Shown: positions 34,273-43,118 of the stretch, piece by piece
Layout: the number at the start of each line of letters is the position of its first letter
Position numbering within the stretch: the first letter of the stretch is position 1
From: Tunturiibacter empetritectus
Lineage (GTDB): Bacteria > Acidobacteriota > Terriglobia > Terriglobales > Acidobacteriaceae
DNA: 64,000 bases
Assembly (NCBI RefSeq): GCF_014201375.1
Contig: NZ_JACHDZ010000004.1
Span: 1-64,000 of the forward strand
Direction of reading: 5' to 3'
Notes under the pieces: model-generated
What the model was told of the DNA's origin: nothing
Databases searched by the model: none
Seen by the model: the letters and a program-made list of their open reading frames with translations, nothing else
Translations under genes and position numbers: made by a program

Positions 34273-37200
34273 ATGCCTGACTCGACCACCAAAGCGCCTG
34301 TCACTCTCAATCGCCGCGCTCAGTTCCGGCGGGAGAGCGATGCTGAGCACGACAGTCTCGCGCGACTGGTAACACTGCTGCCGGAGGCGATCCTCTGCTT
34401 TGACCGCAACTGGGTGATCACCTACGCTAACGCCGAAGCCGTTCGAGTCAGCCGCATCCAGCCCTCCGATATCAACTCCAAGACCCACTGGCAGCTCTTT
34501 CCCGAAACCGTCGGCACGGCTTTAGAACGCACCTATCGCACTGTAATGCAGACTCGCATCGCCCAGCATGTCGAGCACTTCTACGCTCCCTTCGACGCCT
34601 GGGTCAACGTGCACATCCTCCCCACCGACGAGGGCGTCGCTCTTTATTACCACGACGTCACCGACCGCAAACGCGCCGAGACCCTTCGCGACTCGGCGGT
34701 TCGTCAGCTGGAGCAGATCTTCGACGCATCGCCAGATTCCATCGTCTGCATCAATCGCAACTGGATCTGCACCTTCGCTAATCGCGCAGCTCTCGACATT
34801 CTCAAGACCGACACACTGATTGGTGAAAATCTTTGGGAGCGCTTCCCGTCGAACCAGAAGGAGCCCTTCCGCTCTCACTACCGCACCACGATGGACCGGC
34901 GCATCGCCACAGAGTTCGAAGCCTACTACCCCGAGCCGCTCGACATCTGGTTCCGAGTCTCCGCGCGTCCCTTCGAAGATGGCATCATCATCTTCTCCAG
35001 CGATATCACCGACCGCAAGGGTGCAGAGCTGCTTCGTAATGCTGCCGCCCGCCAGCTCCGTCAGGTTCTCGAAACTACCACCGATGCTGTCGTAAGTCTG
35101 AACCGCGATTGGAACTTCACCTTTCTCAATCGCCAGGCCAGACAGCTTCTCAGTCCCGTGGGCGAGCTCCTGGGTAAAAATCTGTGGGAGAAATTTCCCA
35201 CTGCGGCCCACCCAAAGAGCGACACCCGTTATCACTTCCATCGAGCCATGGATAACGGCATTCCCGGCGAGTTCGAGGCCTTTTATCCGGAACCATTCAA
35301 CATCTGGTTCTCGATTCAATGCCGGCCTTACAACGACGGCATGGTTCTCTTCTTTCGCGATGTTACGGCTCGCCATCAATCCGATCAGATCCTCAAGCGA
35401 CAGCAGGATCTTCTCGCCTCCGTCCAGCAAACCGCTCGCGCCGCGACCTGGGAGGTAGACTACGCCACGGGCATCGCCACCTACGGGGCCGGTTCTTATC
35501 CTGTCTTTGGCCATCCTCTTGCCGACATCCCTGACGCTCGCGCCTTCAAGAAATTCCTTCTCCCCAGGTATCTGCCTACGATTGCTTCGGCAGTGCAGGC
35601 AGCCGTCGAGACCGGTCAGATGATCGTTGTGGAGTGCCAGATACAGGCCGCAGATGGTCGGGTTCTCTGGATCGAAAATCGAGGCCAGATTATCTTTGTC
35701 GACAGCAAGCCTGTCAGCCTTCGCGGCCTTACCATTGACATCACCGACCGCAAGAAAAGCGAAGAAGCCCTTGTCACGAGCGAGGCCCGTTACCGTGTCC
35801 TTGCTGATCTGAACCCGCAAGCCATATGGATGGGTGCGCCCGATGGCAGCATTACCTACGCCAACCAGGGATTCCTCGACTACATCGGACTCACGATCGA
35901 GACACTCGGTGGGCGTAATTGGCTCAATACCTTCCACTCTGAAGACCGGCAGCGTGTCATGCAAGCCTGGACTCACTCGGTCGCTACGGGAGCCGAGTAT
36001 GATCTGGAGGCCCGCCTGATCCGCGCTAAAGACGGCTCTTCTCGCTGGTGGTGGCTGCGTGCTCAGGCTGTCCGCGACGACTCAGGCGAGATTCTTCACT
36101 GGCTTGGTGTCGCCATCGACATCGACGACCGCAAGACGTTTGCTGAAACGCTCCAGCTACGTCAGGAAGAGACCGAGCGTCAGCGTTCCGAACTGGAGTC
36201 CATCTACCAGACTGCCCCCGTCGGGCTCGCTCTCTTCGACGCTGCTACTCTTCGCTATCTGCGGATCAACGATCGTCAGGTAGAGATCATTGGTCTGCCG
36301 CGAGAGAAGATCCTCGGCCAGGTCATCACCGACATCGTCTCCCTTCCGGGGCTTAAGGAGCTGCTCGAGACAGCGGCCTCCGGCAGACCGGTCCGCAATC
36401 AGGTGTTGCGCGGCGAACTCCCCGGACGTCCCGACGAACAACGTTCCTTCAACGTCAGCTACTCTCCCGTCTTCGCAGCAGACGGTTCGGTCGAGGCGAT
36501 CGCCGCTGTCGTCCTCGAGGTCACTCTTCAGAAAAAAGCCGAGGCTGCTCTCATTCAGAGCGAAAAACTGGCCGCAGTGGGTCGCCTGGCCAGCTCCATC
36601 TCTCACGAGATCAACAATCCGCTCGAGGCCATTACCAACCTGCTCTACCTCATCGACCTCTCTGCCGATCTGCCCGAAAACACACGCGAGTATCTCCACA
36701 CCGCGCAGGGCGAACTCTCCCGCGTCTGTCAGATCGCCACGCAAACGCTCCGCTTCCATCGTCAGGCCGTGCGCGCCACACAGGTCAACGCTGCGGATCT
36801 CGTCGACGCCGTCCTCAATCTCTATCAGGGTCGGCTCGCCAACTCGCACATCAAGGTAGAGGCCACTTACGTGACGAGCACTACGATACTCTGCTTTGAA
36901 AACGACATCCGACAGGTCCTCAACAACCTGATCGCAAATGCCATCGACGCCATGCGCGCCAACGGCGGCCGTCTCATCGTCCGCGCCCATGACGCTACCG
37001 ACTTTTCTCCGAACTGCGCGCAGCCGCGGCACGGCATTCGCATCACGATCGCCGACACCGGCCACGGCATGTCGCAGGCCGTAAAGGCTCGTCTCTTCGA
37101 GCCCTTCTACACCACCAAGGACCTCAACGGCACAGGCCTCGGCCTCTGGATCTCCGCTGGCATCGTCACTCGCCATCAGGGCAGACTCACTTATCGCAGC

Positions 37201-37281
37201 AGTGAGCATCCGATCAACCACGGTACCATCTTCTCTCTGTTTCTTCCGTGGGCAGAGGTTGATGCGCCCAACTCAGCTTAG
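34273..37281 (+). CDS. Multi-PAS sensor histidine kinase
   Basis: A 1002-residue soluble kinase without membrane segments. Six PAS domains lie at about 25-135, 145-255, 265-370, 380-495, 505-630 and 640-755. The first three are near copies, sharing NLWE.FP, EFEA.YPEP and the ITDRK linker. The HisKA domain has the phospho-His near residue 778 in LASSISHEINNPLEAITNLL. The HATPase domain has NNLIANAIDAMRANGG, IADTGHGMS and GTGLGLWIS. No receiver is fused and no response regulator is adjacent, so the output partner is elsewhere. The sensed signal is unknown; repeated PAS domains often bind ligands or cofactors. Confidence 0.92.
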   Translation: MPDSTTKAPVTLNRRAQFRRESDAEHDSLARLVTLLPEAILCFDRNWVITYANAEAVRVSRIQPSDINSKTHWQLFPETVGTALERTYRTVMQTRIAQHVEHFYAPFDAWVNVHILPTDEGVALYYHDVTDRKRAETLRDSAVRQLEQIFDASPDSIVCINRNWICTFANRAALDILKTDTLIGENLWERFPSNQKEPFRSHYRTTMDRRIATEFEAYYPEPLDIWFRVSARPFEDGIIIFSSDITDRKGAELLRNAAARQLRQVLETTTDAVVSLNRDWNFTFLNRQARQLLSPVGELLGKNLWEKFPTAAHPKSDTRYHFHRAMDNGIPGEFEAFYPEPFNIWFSIQCRPYNDGMVLFFRDVTARHQSDQILKRQQDLLASVQQTARAATWEVDYATGIATYGAGSYPVFGHPLADIPDARAFKKFLLPRYLPTIASAVQAAVETGQMIVVECQIQAADGRVLWIENRGQIIFVDSKPVSLRGLTIDITDRKKSEEALVTSEARYRVLADLNPQAIWMGAPDGSITYANQGFLDYIGLTIETLGGRNWLNTFHSEDRQRVMQAWTHSVATGAEYDLEARLIRAKDGSSRWWWLRAQAVRDDSGEILHWLGVAIDIDDRKTFAETLQLRQEETERQRSELESIYQTAPVGLALFDAATLRYLRINDRQVEIIGLPREKILGQVITDIVSLPGLKELLETAASGRPVRNQVLRGELPGRPDEQRSFNVSYSPVFAADGSVEAIAAVVLEVTLQKKAEAALIQSEKLAAVGRLASSISHEINNPLEAITNLLYLIDLSADLPENTREYLHTAQGELSRVCQIATQTLRFHRQAVRATQVNAADLVDAVLNLYQGRLANSHIKVEATYVTSTTILCFENDIRQVLNNLIANAIDAMRANGGRLIVRAHDATDFSPNCAQPRHGIRITIADTGHGMSQAVKARLFEPFYTTKDLNGTGLGLWISAGIVTRHQGRLTYRSSEHPINHGTIFSLFLPWAEVDAPNSA

Positions 37282-37468
37282 CCGATCGCAGCCAGCCCCG
37301 CCGATTTCCTCAGTGACCATCGCCCTTCTGACCGCTTGAGGGTATCCACATCTTCCCGTATAAATCCTTCTCATCGAGCAATTGTTCAAGACCGAAGTAT
37401 TATGGCTCGGTAGCTCTTTTCTGCGCACACCCGCGCGAACTGCCGCATCACGACCGGAGAACATCCTC

Positions 37469-37872
37469 ATGCAGAAGTCCGCAACCCGCAACATCCTGAC
37501 CGTCATCCTTCTCGCCGTCGGATCCACTACGACGGCCTTTGCCAGATGGGTCACAAGGCGAACACTATCCTTCTCGTCGACTTCGACCATCGCCCCTCCA
37601 CTTCTCTGAATGGCGACTGGCGCACTATTGTCGACCAGTATTCGACAAGCATCTACACCCTCATCAGGAGCTTCGCAAAGATGACTTCTTCATGGATGCC
37701 CCCTTCGATCCAAAATGGCCATCCGCAGGACTACAACTTCGCCAACGCGGCCACTCTTCGCGTCCCGGGCTACTGGAATACACAGCGTCCAGAGCTCCTG
37801 TACTACGAAGGGCCGATCTGGTACGAGAAGGTTCAACTTGCAAAAAAAATGCGGATCATGGTTGAGCCGTAG
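37469..37872 (+). pseudogene. GH2 (beta-glucuronidase/galactosidase-like) N-terminal remnant
   Basis: Pieces of a glycoside hydrolase family 2 N-terminus lie in shifting frames. A signal peptide starts at 37469 (MQKSATRNILTVILLAVG), then TSLNGDWRTIVDQYST in another frame, QELRKDDFFMDAPFDPK in a third, and TLRVPGYWNTQRPELLYYEG back in the second. At least three frameshifts are needed, and the catalytic domain is absent. The fragment stops at the edge of a family 2 dispersed repeat. It is a decayed gene that once encoded an exported sugar hydrolase. Confidence 0.75.
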
Positions 37873-37904
37873 TTTCGCATTTTTACTGGTATTTTGAGGG
37901 GTGT

Positions 37905-38050
37905 TTTGGAAAAACATGGTTCGTAGACGTGGTTTTTTGCTGGTGTAAACGTGGTGTGATGCGTGGTAAACGTGGTGAAAAAGCAGTCTTTCGCACGGCG
38001 CGGAAAAATACGCCGCGAGTTTCGACTTTATTTTTGATCGGCTTTCCGCG
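37905..38050. repeat. Dispersed CGTGGTG-rich repeat, family 2 copy A
   Basis: CGTGGT heptamer-like words recur at roughly 10-12 base steps (ACGTGGTT, AACGTGGTGTGATGCGTGGT, AACGTGGTG), then AAAGCAGTC, CGGAAAAATACGCCGCGAG and TTTCGACTTTATTTT. The same order occurs at 49428-49550 after gyrA. It directly follows the GH2 remnant. Confidence 0.7.
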
Positions 38051-38191
38051 GATGGTCCCTGCCGGGAAGTTGAGCTGCACATTTGTCCTGACAACGGCCA
38101 TCTGGCGATCCGTTGAGGAGGATTTGAAGCTGCTTGTTTCACTGGGTTTCGTCAGGGAAGAACCCACGGTTGGTGGGTTGAATGACAAGGA

Positions 38192-38224
38192 AAAAGGGTG
38201 GAGACCATAGGTCTCCACCCTTTT
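38192..38224. terminator. Terminator of the Oar-like gene
   Basis: A perfect 15-bp stem (AAAAGGGTGGAGACC and its complement) with a 3-base loop, 20 bases past the minus-strand stop at 38245. The A/T ends of the stem supply the U tract. A second small hairpin (AACCCAC-GTGGGTT) lies at 38161-38179. Confidence 0.88.
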
Positions 38225-38244
38225 CGTTGGACTGCTGTGAGCGG

Positions 38245-41200
38245 TTAGAAGTTGAGCTTGAGCTGGAACTCTGTAGACCGAGGTCCGCCGATATCGCTCG
38301 TACCCGATCCGCGCTGAACACGCTGCGGAGCGTGATCCGAGAAGCCGTTCGGGCCGTTCAGCAAGCCACTCTGTGAGGCAGTGGCGGTGGGTCCACCGGC
38401 GGTTGTTGTATTGGCAAGACCACCGTTCACGTAATCCGTGAAGTTAGAGAAGTTGCCGACATTATAGAATGCGATGGATGGCACCAGAGACAATCCTTCG
38501 CGGACCCGGTTTAGACGTACTGGATACCCGACGTTGACATCCAAGGTGCGGAACCAGGGATTCTGTAACGCGGCTGATTGAGGAAGCTGTGCGATTGGCT
38601 GCTGTACTGCTTGAAGCGCAGACAACTGCGCCTGGCTGAAGAGACCAGCGCTGATCAGCGCCTGACCTGCCGGAGTTATCTGGCCGGCATTCTGGCTGTT
38701 GTACTGATTTATCAGCTTGCTGAGGTTGTTCCCCTTGTATTCATGCATGTAGTATCCGGGGTTTGTGCCTGGAATCAAGTCTCCGATGGTCCCGTCGCCG
38801 GTTACGTCGGTCTGGAAGATGCCGGCGGCTGGACCACCGGTGGTGCCGCCGGGGTCTAGAGTCAGGGTTACAGCAGCGGGCGAGAAGAAGTGCCCGATGA
38901 TGCCTACTTGGGGCCCATATTTAAAGGTCGCCGATCCACCAAACGAAATCTCATGGGTGTGGTCCAAGCCGTTGCGACCTATGTACTGGAGGGGATTATC
39001 GTAGTCGTAGGAAAGAGACTGGAAGAACTGGTCGCCAGAGGTGGCGGCTCCCGCGGCGGTGTTGCCTGACGAAACGATCCTCGAGAGAGAGTAGGCGAGT
39101 TGCACATTCGAACTGACGATCCCCGGGGCGGGGTGAGACTTCTGCTGCCGGAGCAGAACCTGCAGAGCATCGTACCCGGAACGCCCAATCGGAAGTATGA
39201 CGAGGCCGTTGCCGACGTTTGGATTGATGCCCGGAAACGCAGCACCGGTCGCAACGGTACCGCCATTTGCAATGGCAGGACCTCCACCGAACGTCACGTT
39301 TCCTGAGTCAAGCCCGTTCCCTGAAAAGTCGGCGATCGTAGCGCCAGCCGCGATTGCACAGGTAATGGATGCGGAAAGGCTTACGGAGCTGCACCCGAAT
39401 GAAGCTGCTGTCGCCTGAATAGCATTCGTGGCAGCAGCAACGTTCAAAGTGCGAGCAGCACCGACGTGATTCACATCAATAATCTGCCCCACCTTCAGCG
39501 TGGAATTATGAACATAATCGACGCTCACGATACTGCCCTTGCGGACCTCGCGCTGGATGCCGAAGTTCCACTGTTCCGAGTAAGGCGTTTTGTAGGGTCC
39601 ACCGTACGCTTGCGTGATTTGAAGAGAGTTTCCAACGTAAGATCCGTTAGAGGCGGCGCCTGCCTTTAACGTGGAGGCCTGATAGGCCGCCTGAACGTTC
39701 CGAATATGCGGAGCCGCCTGGCCTACAGACTGTCCACAGAAGGTTGAGAAGGGAGTGCCATCCACGGGATCGGAGGTGAGTGAAGACCCATCAGGAAGGA
39801 GAAGGGTATTGGTTCCACCGCAGATGACAGGGGTGTTATTGAACAAACCAGCTTTGATCAGATTGCCGCGAGCGTTGATGGTGTTGTTGAAGACGCTGCT
39901 TTCGTAGAAGATACCGAAGCCAGCGCGAATCACCGTCGTGTGATTCCCAGGGCTGTAGGTGAAGCCGATTTGAGGAGCGAAGTTTGCGTAGGGCTGGTGA
40001 GTTCTCTTCCCAAGTCCGGGCTGAAACTGGTCGAGCAGGGGGGCGCTGCCCGAGCATGGAGCGATTGCTGCGGCCACATCGGAGCAGGGCGGAGTCGGCA
40101 GGTCCTGGTTCGCGCGATCGGTGTCAACGCTCCACCGGACGCCGGCCGTCAGAGTGAAACTGGGAGCGACCTTCCAGTTGTCGGACACATAGGCAGCTTC
40201 ACGCCAGTCTTCGAGGCCGCCTCCAGGCAGGTTGAATCCAGGTTTTTCTGTGGAGAAGCCTTGACCGTTGCCGAGACGAGCGGTGGTGAAGCCATAACCG
40301 TTGATCGGGTCGTGCGGGCATTGCCCTGGGGTACCGTCTGCACAGCTTGCAAGTTCTTTTGCAGCGGTGATTGTGACACGCGGCGCAAGACCGAAGAAGT
40401 TAGCGAAGCCGCCGCCGAGGATCCGGTTGATGCTGTAGCCATAACGAATATTGTGTGTCCCGTGGGTCCAGCTTCCGTCATAGCGAAACTGCTTGTCGGA
40501 TTGATAGGTGTTCTGCGGAGCATCCACATTCGGGCCAGAGAACAGGTTTTGGGCAGCATACCGGAAGTTGATTCCTGGAATGCCGTTATACACGCTAGTG
40601 TTGCCTGCGGTGTCATCGCCCAGCAGATTATGGAACTTCTCGTAGCTACCGCGGAAGGAGTGGGTGAAGCGACCGGTGGAGAAGTCGGCACCACCTGCTA
40701 ATCCAGGGGTGTTGTCGCGGTTGTTGTACAACTCGTACCCGGCACCGAAGTTTGAGCTCGAACGGTCTACGTTATAGTTTGCACGAACATAGAAATGTCC
40801 GCCGAAGGGGCCGTTGTAGTCCAACCGGACAGTGGAGTAGGTCTGGCGGTAGGGGGAGGGGAGAGAGGGGTGAGAGTCCTGGATGGCCCGAAATAGAGGG
40901 CCCAAGACGATTGCGTTGGAGGAGTCCTGCTTGACGCGCTCTGCATTGCCAAAGAAGAAGAGTTTATCCTTGATAATCGGGCCGCCGATGCTGCCGCCAT
41001 ACTGGTTCCGCTGGAACGGCACGTCTATGCCGCTCGCAGTTCTTGCAAAGAGCGCGCTGTGATCCTGGAACTGATAGAATGCCTGGCCATGGAAGCTGTT
41101 GGTTCCGGAGTTGGTTGAGACCAGTACCTGGCCAGTCGAAGTTACGTCGCCCGAAACGTCCTGTGTGGAGCGGTTGAGCTGAAAGTCTCCGATGGCGCCC

Positions 41201-41838
41201 TGCGATACGTTGAAAATAGTGGTGCCCACCGTTTCGTCGGTGATGTCCTGCCCGTCCAGGAGGATGCGGGTTGTACGGCCTGAAACACCGCTGGTCGAAA
41301 TAGCAGAGTAGCCCGCCTTCGTCGGGTCGAACGACTCTCCGCTCTGAAGGATGACACCAGGCTCAATCTGAGCCAGATCGAGGAAGTTACGGCCATTCAC
41401 AGGCAGAGAATCGATCTGGTCTTTGGTGATAACGTCGCTGACTCCAGCCTGCTCAGTGTTTACCTGAAGAGCGCCGGCGCTAACCTCGACGGTTTCTGCT
41501 GAGGATCCAAGGGTAAGCTTGAAGCTTCCCGGTGTCGCAGTACCAGTACGAACCACGGTCTTGACGGCGAGCTTTTCGAAGCCCGGGCCAGAGATGGTCA
41601 CCGAGTAGGGCCCGGGATTAAGAGGGCCGACGCTATAGTATCCCGCGCTATCAGTAGTAACCGTTTTGGTGGACCCTGTATCTGTACCTAGAATCACTAG
41701 GGTCGCATTTGGCACTACCGCGCCTGAGGGGTCCGTGATCGTTCCTTGGATCGATCCGCCGTTGACCGAGGTGGCCTGGCCGTAGCTCAGCATCGCAGTG
41801 GCGAACAGCAACATAAACAGCGTAAAAAGCTTTTTCAT
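38245..41838 (-). CDS. Oar-like TonB-dependent receptor with carboxypeptidase-regulatory domain
   Basis: A 1197-residue outer-membrane protein. Signal peptide residues 1-22 (MKKLFTLFMLLFATAMLSYG). A CarboxypepD-regulatory-like Ig domain covers about 25-115 (IQGTITDPSGAVVPNATLVI, SAGYYSVGPLNPGPYSVTI). The plug follows (ITKDQIDSLPVNGRNFLDLA, TRILLDGQDITDE), then a long beta-barrel ending in EFQLKLNF, with the usual C-terminal Phe. Such Oar-like receptors are strongly expanded in Acidobacteria and are thought to import large sugars or other nutrients. No partner lipoprotein lies beside it, so the substrate is unknown. Confidence 0.93.
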   Translation of the reverse strand: MKKLFTLFMLLFATAMLSYGQATSVNGGSIQGTITDPSGAVVPNATLVILGTDTGSTKTVTTDSAGYYSVGPLNPGPYSVTISGPGFEKLAVKTVVRTGTATPGSFKLTLGSSAETVEVSAGALQVNTEQAGVSDVITKDQIDSLPVNGRNFLDLAQIEPGVILQSGESFDPTKAGYSAISTSGVSGRTTRILLDGQDITDETVGTTIFNVSQGAIGDFQLNRSTQDVSGDVTSTGQVLVSTNSGTNSFHGQAFYQFQDHSALFARTASGIDVPFQRNQYGGSIGGPIIKDKLFFFGNAERVKQDSSNAIVLGPLFRAIQDSHPSLPSPYRQTYSTVRLDYNGPFGGHFYVRANYNVDRSSSNFGAGYELYNNRDNTPGLAGGADFSTGRFTHSFRGSYEKFHNLLGDDTAGNTSVYNGIPGINFRYAAQNLFSGPNVDAPQNTYQSDKQFRYDGSWTHGTHNIRYGYSINRILGGGFANFFGLAPRVTITAAKELASCADGTPGQCPHDPINGYGFTTARLGNGQGFSTEKPGFNLPGGGLEDWREAAYVSDNWKVAPSFTLTAGVRWSVDTDRANQDLPTPPCSDVAAAIAPCSGSAPLLDQFQPGLGKRTHQPYANFAPQIGFTYSPGNHTTVIRAGFGIFYESSVFNNTINARGNLIKAGLFNNTPVICGGTNTLLLPDGSSLTSDPVDGTPFSTFCGQSVGQAAPHIRNVQAAYQASTLKAGAASNGSYVGNSLQITQAYGGPYKTPYSEQWNFGIQREVRKGSIVSVDYVHNSTLKVGQIIDVNHVGAARTLNVAAATNAIQATAASFGCSSVSLSASITCAIAAGATIADFSGNGLDSGNVTFGGGPAIANGGTVATGAAFPGINPNVGNGLVILPIGRSGYDALQVLLRQQKSHPAPGIVSSNVQLAYSLSRIVSSGNTAAGAATSGDQFFQSLSYDYDNPLQYIGRNGLDHTHEISFGGSATFKYGPQVGIIGHFFSPAAVTLTLDPGGTTGGPAAGIFQTDVTGDGTIGDLIPGTNPGYYMHEYKGNNLSKLINQYNSQNAGQITPAGQALISAGLFSQAQLSALQAVQQPIAQLPQSAALQNPWFRTLDVNVGYPVRLNRVREGLSLVPSIAFYNVGNFSNFTDYVNGGLANTTTAGGPTATASQSGLLNGPNGFSDHAPQRVQRGSGTSDIGGPRSTEFQLKLNF

Positions 41839-42203
41839 CTTTCAGCACTCCTGGGTTCGGGACGGAACATTCCTAGCGTCGGGGATTGATTCAGTCTGCC
41901 GGTTCCAATGTGCATGCATCTTTAGGGCCATTGCGAGGTAAATTCTTTTCTGATGAAATTTTCTCTATAACCAAGGGGTTTTCCCCGGCTGGGAATAGGA
42001 AGATCTACTCTTGCATCTACCTAATTGATGGAATAAGAGATTTTATCTCCCGAAAACTGTATTGGCATAAATCACTGTTCCCACGGCAGATTGAGTGGGC
42101 CTTATACACTTGCCTGATAGATAAGTTTCGGTAAACCCTGAATTTTATTTAAATGAAGTCAAAAAGCGTTCAAATCAGTTGAATTGTCCAAAAGAGATCC
42201 CAG
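41839..42203. other. AT-rich leader region of the Oar-like gene
   Basis: About 365 bases, richer in A/T than the neighbours, with no recognised gene. It must contain the promoter of the receptor on the minus strand. No known regulator site is recognised. Confidence 0.3.
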
Positions 42204-42250
42204 CTTGACCTACTTCAAGTGCACTTGACCTACTTCCAGGGCACTTGACG
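42204..42250. repeat. Tandem 20-bp repeats with TTGACC core
   Basis: CTTGACCTACTTCAAGTGCA (42204) and CTTGACCTACTTCCAGGGCA (42224) are direct repeats differing at two positions. A third partial unit, CTTGACG, starts at 42244. The even 20-base step suggests adjacent protein-binding sites two helical turns apart. Confidence 0.65.
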
Positions 42251-42336
42251 CGCCGCGTTGACCGTCCGCTTGATCCGCGATCCGGGGTTAGGCTCTGATC
42301 TTCTTTGCGACGAGCCCATGCAACGTCTTCATTCTC

Positions 42337-42354
42337 TTCTCTATAGATAGAGAA
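42337..42354. terminator. Small inverted repeat after the PKHD gene
   Basis: TTCTCTA-TAGA-TAGAGAA forms a 7-bp stem just beyond the minus-strand stop at 42369. It is AT-rich and lacks a T tract, so it is only a weak terminator candidate. Confidence 0.4.
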
Positions 42355-42368
42355 TGTCGGGGCGGAAT

Positions 42369-43049
42369 CTACATCTCGGCCCAGCGGCGCAAGAGATTAT
42401 GGTAGACACCGGTCAGTTGTACGGCTGTGGGGTTGCCGGGGGTCTCGAGCGCCAGACGCTGGATGGCTGTGTCGAGATCGTAGAGGAGGGTTCGGTCGGC
42501 GTCGCTGCGAATCATGCTCTGCACCCAGAAGAAGGAGGCTACGCGGGCGCCTCGGGTGACGGGGGTGACGTGGTGCAGGCTGGTGGCGGGATAGAGCACC
42601 AAGTGTCCGGCGGGGAGCTTTACGGAGTGAACGCCGTAGGTGTCTTCGACGGAGAGGTCGCCGCCTTCATACTCCTCCGGGGCGGACAGAAAGAGCGTGG
42701 CGGAGATGTCGGTCCTGATGCGCTGGCCGGTGGAGGCGTTGGCGCGAATCGCGGTGTCGACGTGGGTGCCGAAGTGGCCGCCGCCGGTGTAGCGGTTGAA
42801 CATCGGGGGAAAGACTCGCAGGGGGAGAGCTGCCGACATGAAGAGCGGTGACCGGGCCAGGGCTGCGAGAACCATCTCGCCTAACTTGACGGTTACGAGA
42901 TGGCCCTCGGGGAGTTGGAGGTTCTCCTTGACGCTCTGGGCCTGGTAGCCGGCTGTGACTTTGCCGTCGACCCACTCGGCTGCGTCGAGCGCCACTTTGG
43001 CCTGCTTTACTTCGGTTGCGCTCAACACGTCGGGAATCGTAATCAGCAT
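42369..43049 (-). CDS. PKHD-type Fe(II)/2-oxoglutarate hydroxylase (PiuC/YbiX-like)
   Basis: A 226-residue dioxygenase. The family start [10 protein letters not shown] fits the ATG at 43049, which has a GAAGGAG ribosome site. The iron site is [11 protein letters not shown] (HxD) plus the distal His in [24 protein letters not shown] is the PiuC-type core. These enzymes are often linked to TonB-dependent siderophore receptors and are iron-regulated. The siderophore receptor lies directly upstream on the same strand, supporting a role in siderophore use or iron metabolism. Substrate unknown. Confidence 0.92.
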   Translation of the reverse strand: MLITIPDVLSATEVKQAKVALDAAEWVDGKVTAGYQAQSVKENLQLPEGHLVTVKLGEMVLAALARSPLFMSAALPLRVFPPMFNRYTGGGHFGTHVDTAIRANASTGQRIRTDISATLFLSAPEEYEGGDLSVEDTYGVHSVKLPAGHLVLYPATSLHHVTPVTRGARVASFFWVQSMIRSDADRTLLYDLDTAIQRLALETPGNPTAVQLTGVYHNLLRRWAEM

Positions 43050-43072
43050 GGTGTTGCTCCTTCGGCAGTACA

Positions 43073-43100
43073 AAGCAGGCCGTGCGGTCTCGGCCTGCTT
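43073..43100. terminator. Hairpin between siderophore receptor and PKHD gene
   Basis: AAGCAGGCCG and CGGCCTGCTT form a perfect 10-bp stem with an 8-base loop. On the minus strand it falls after the receptor stop and before the PKHD ribosome site, so it may reduce read-through. On the minus strand the stem is followed by TGTACTGCC, with no T tract. Confidence 0.6.
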
Positions 43101-43118
43101 GGGCGCTTCTCTTCCAGC

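Noticed and set aside
34522..35976. 484-residue minus-strand frame opposite the PAS kinase
   Set aside because: Shadow frame in GC-rich coding sequence; the plus strand has clear PAS domains.
37929..38210. 93-residue plus-strand frame after the GH2 remnant
   Set aside because: It covers dispersed repeat family 2 and the terminator of the Oar-like gene and has no recognisable domain.
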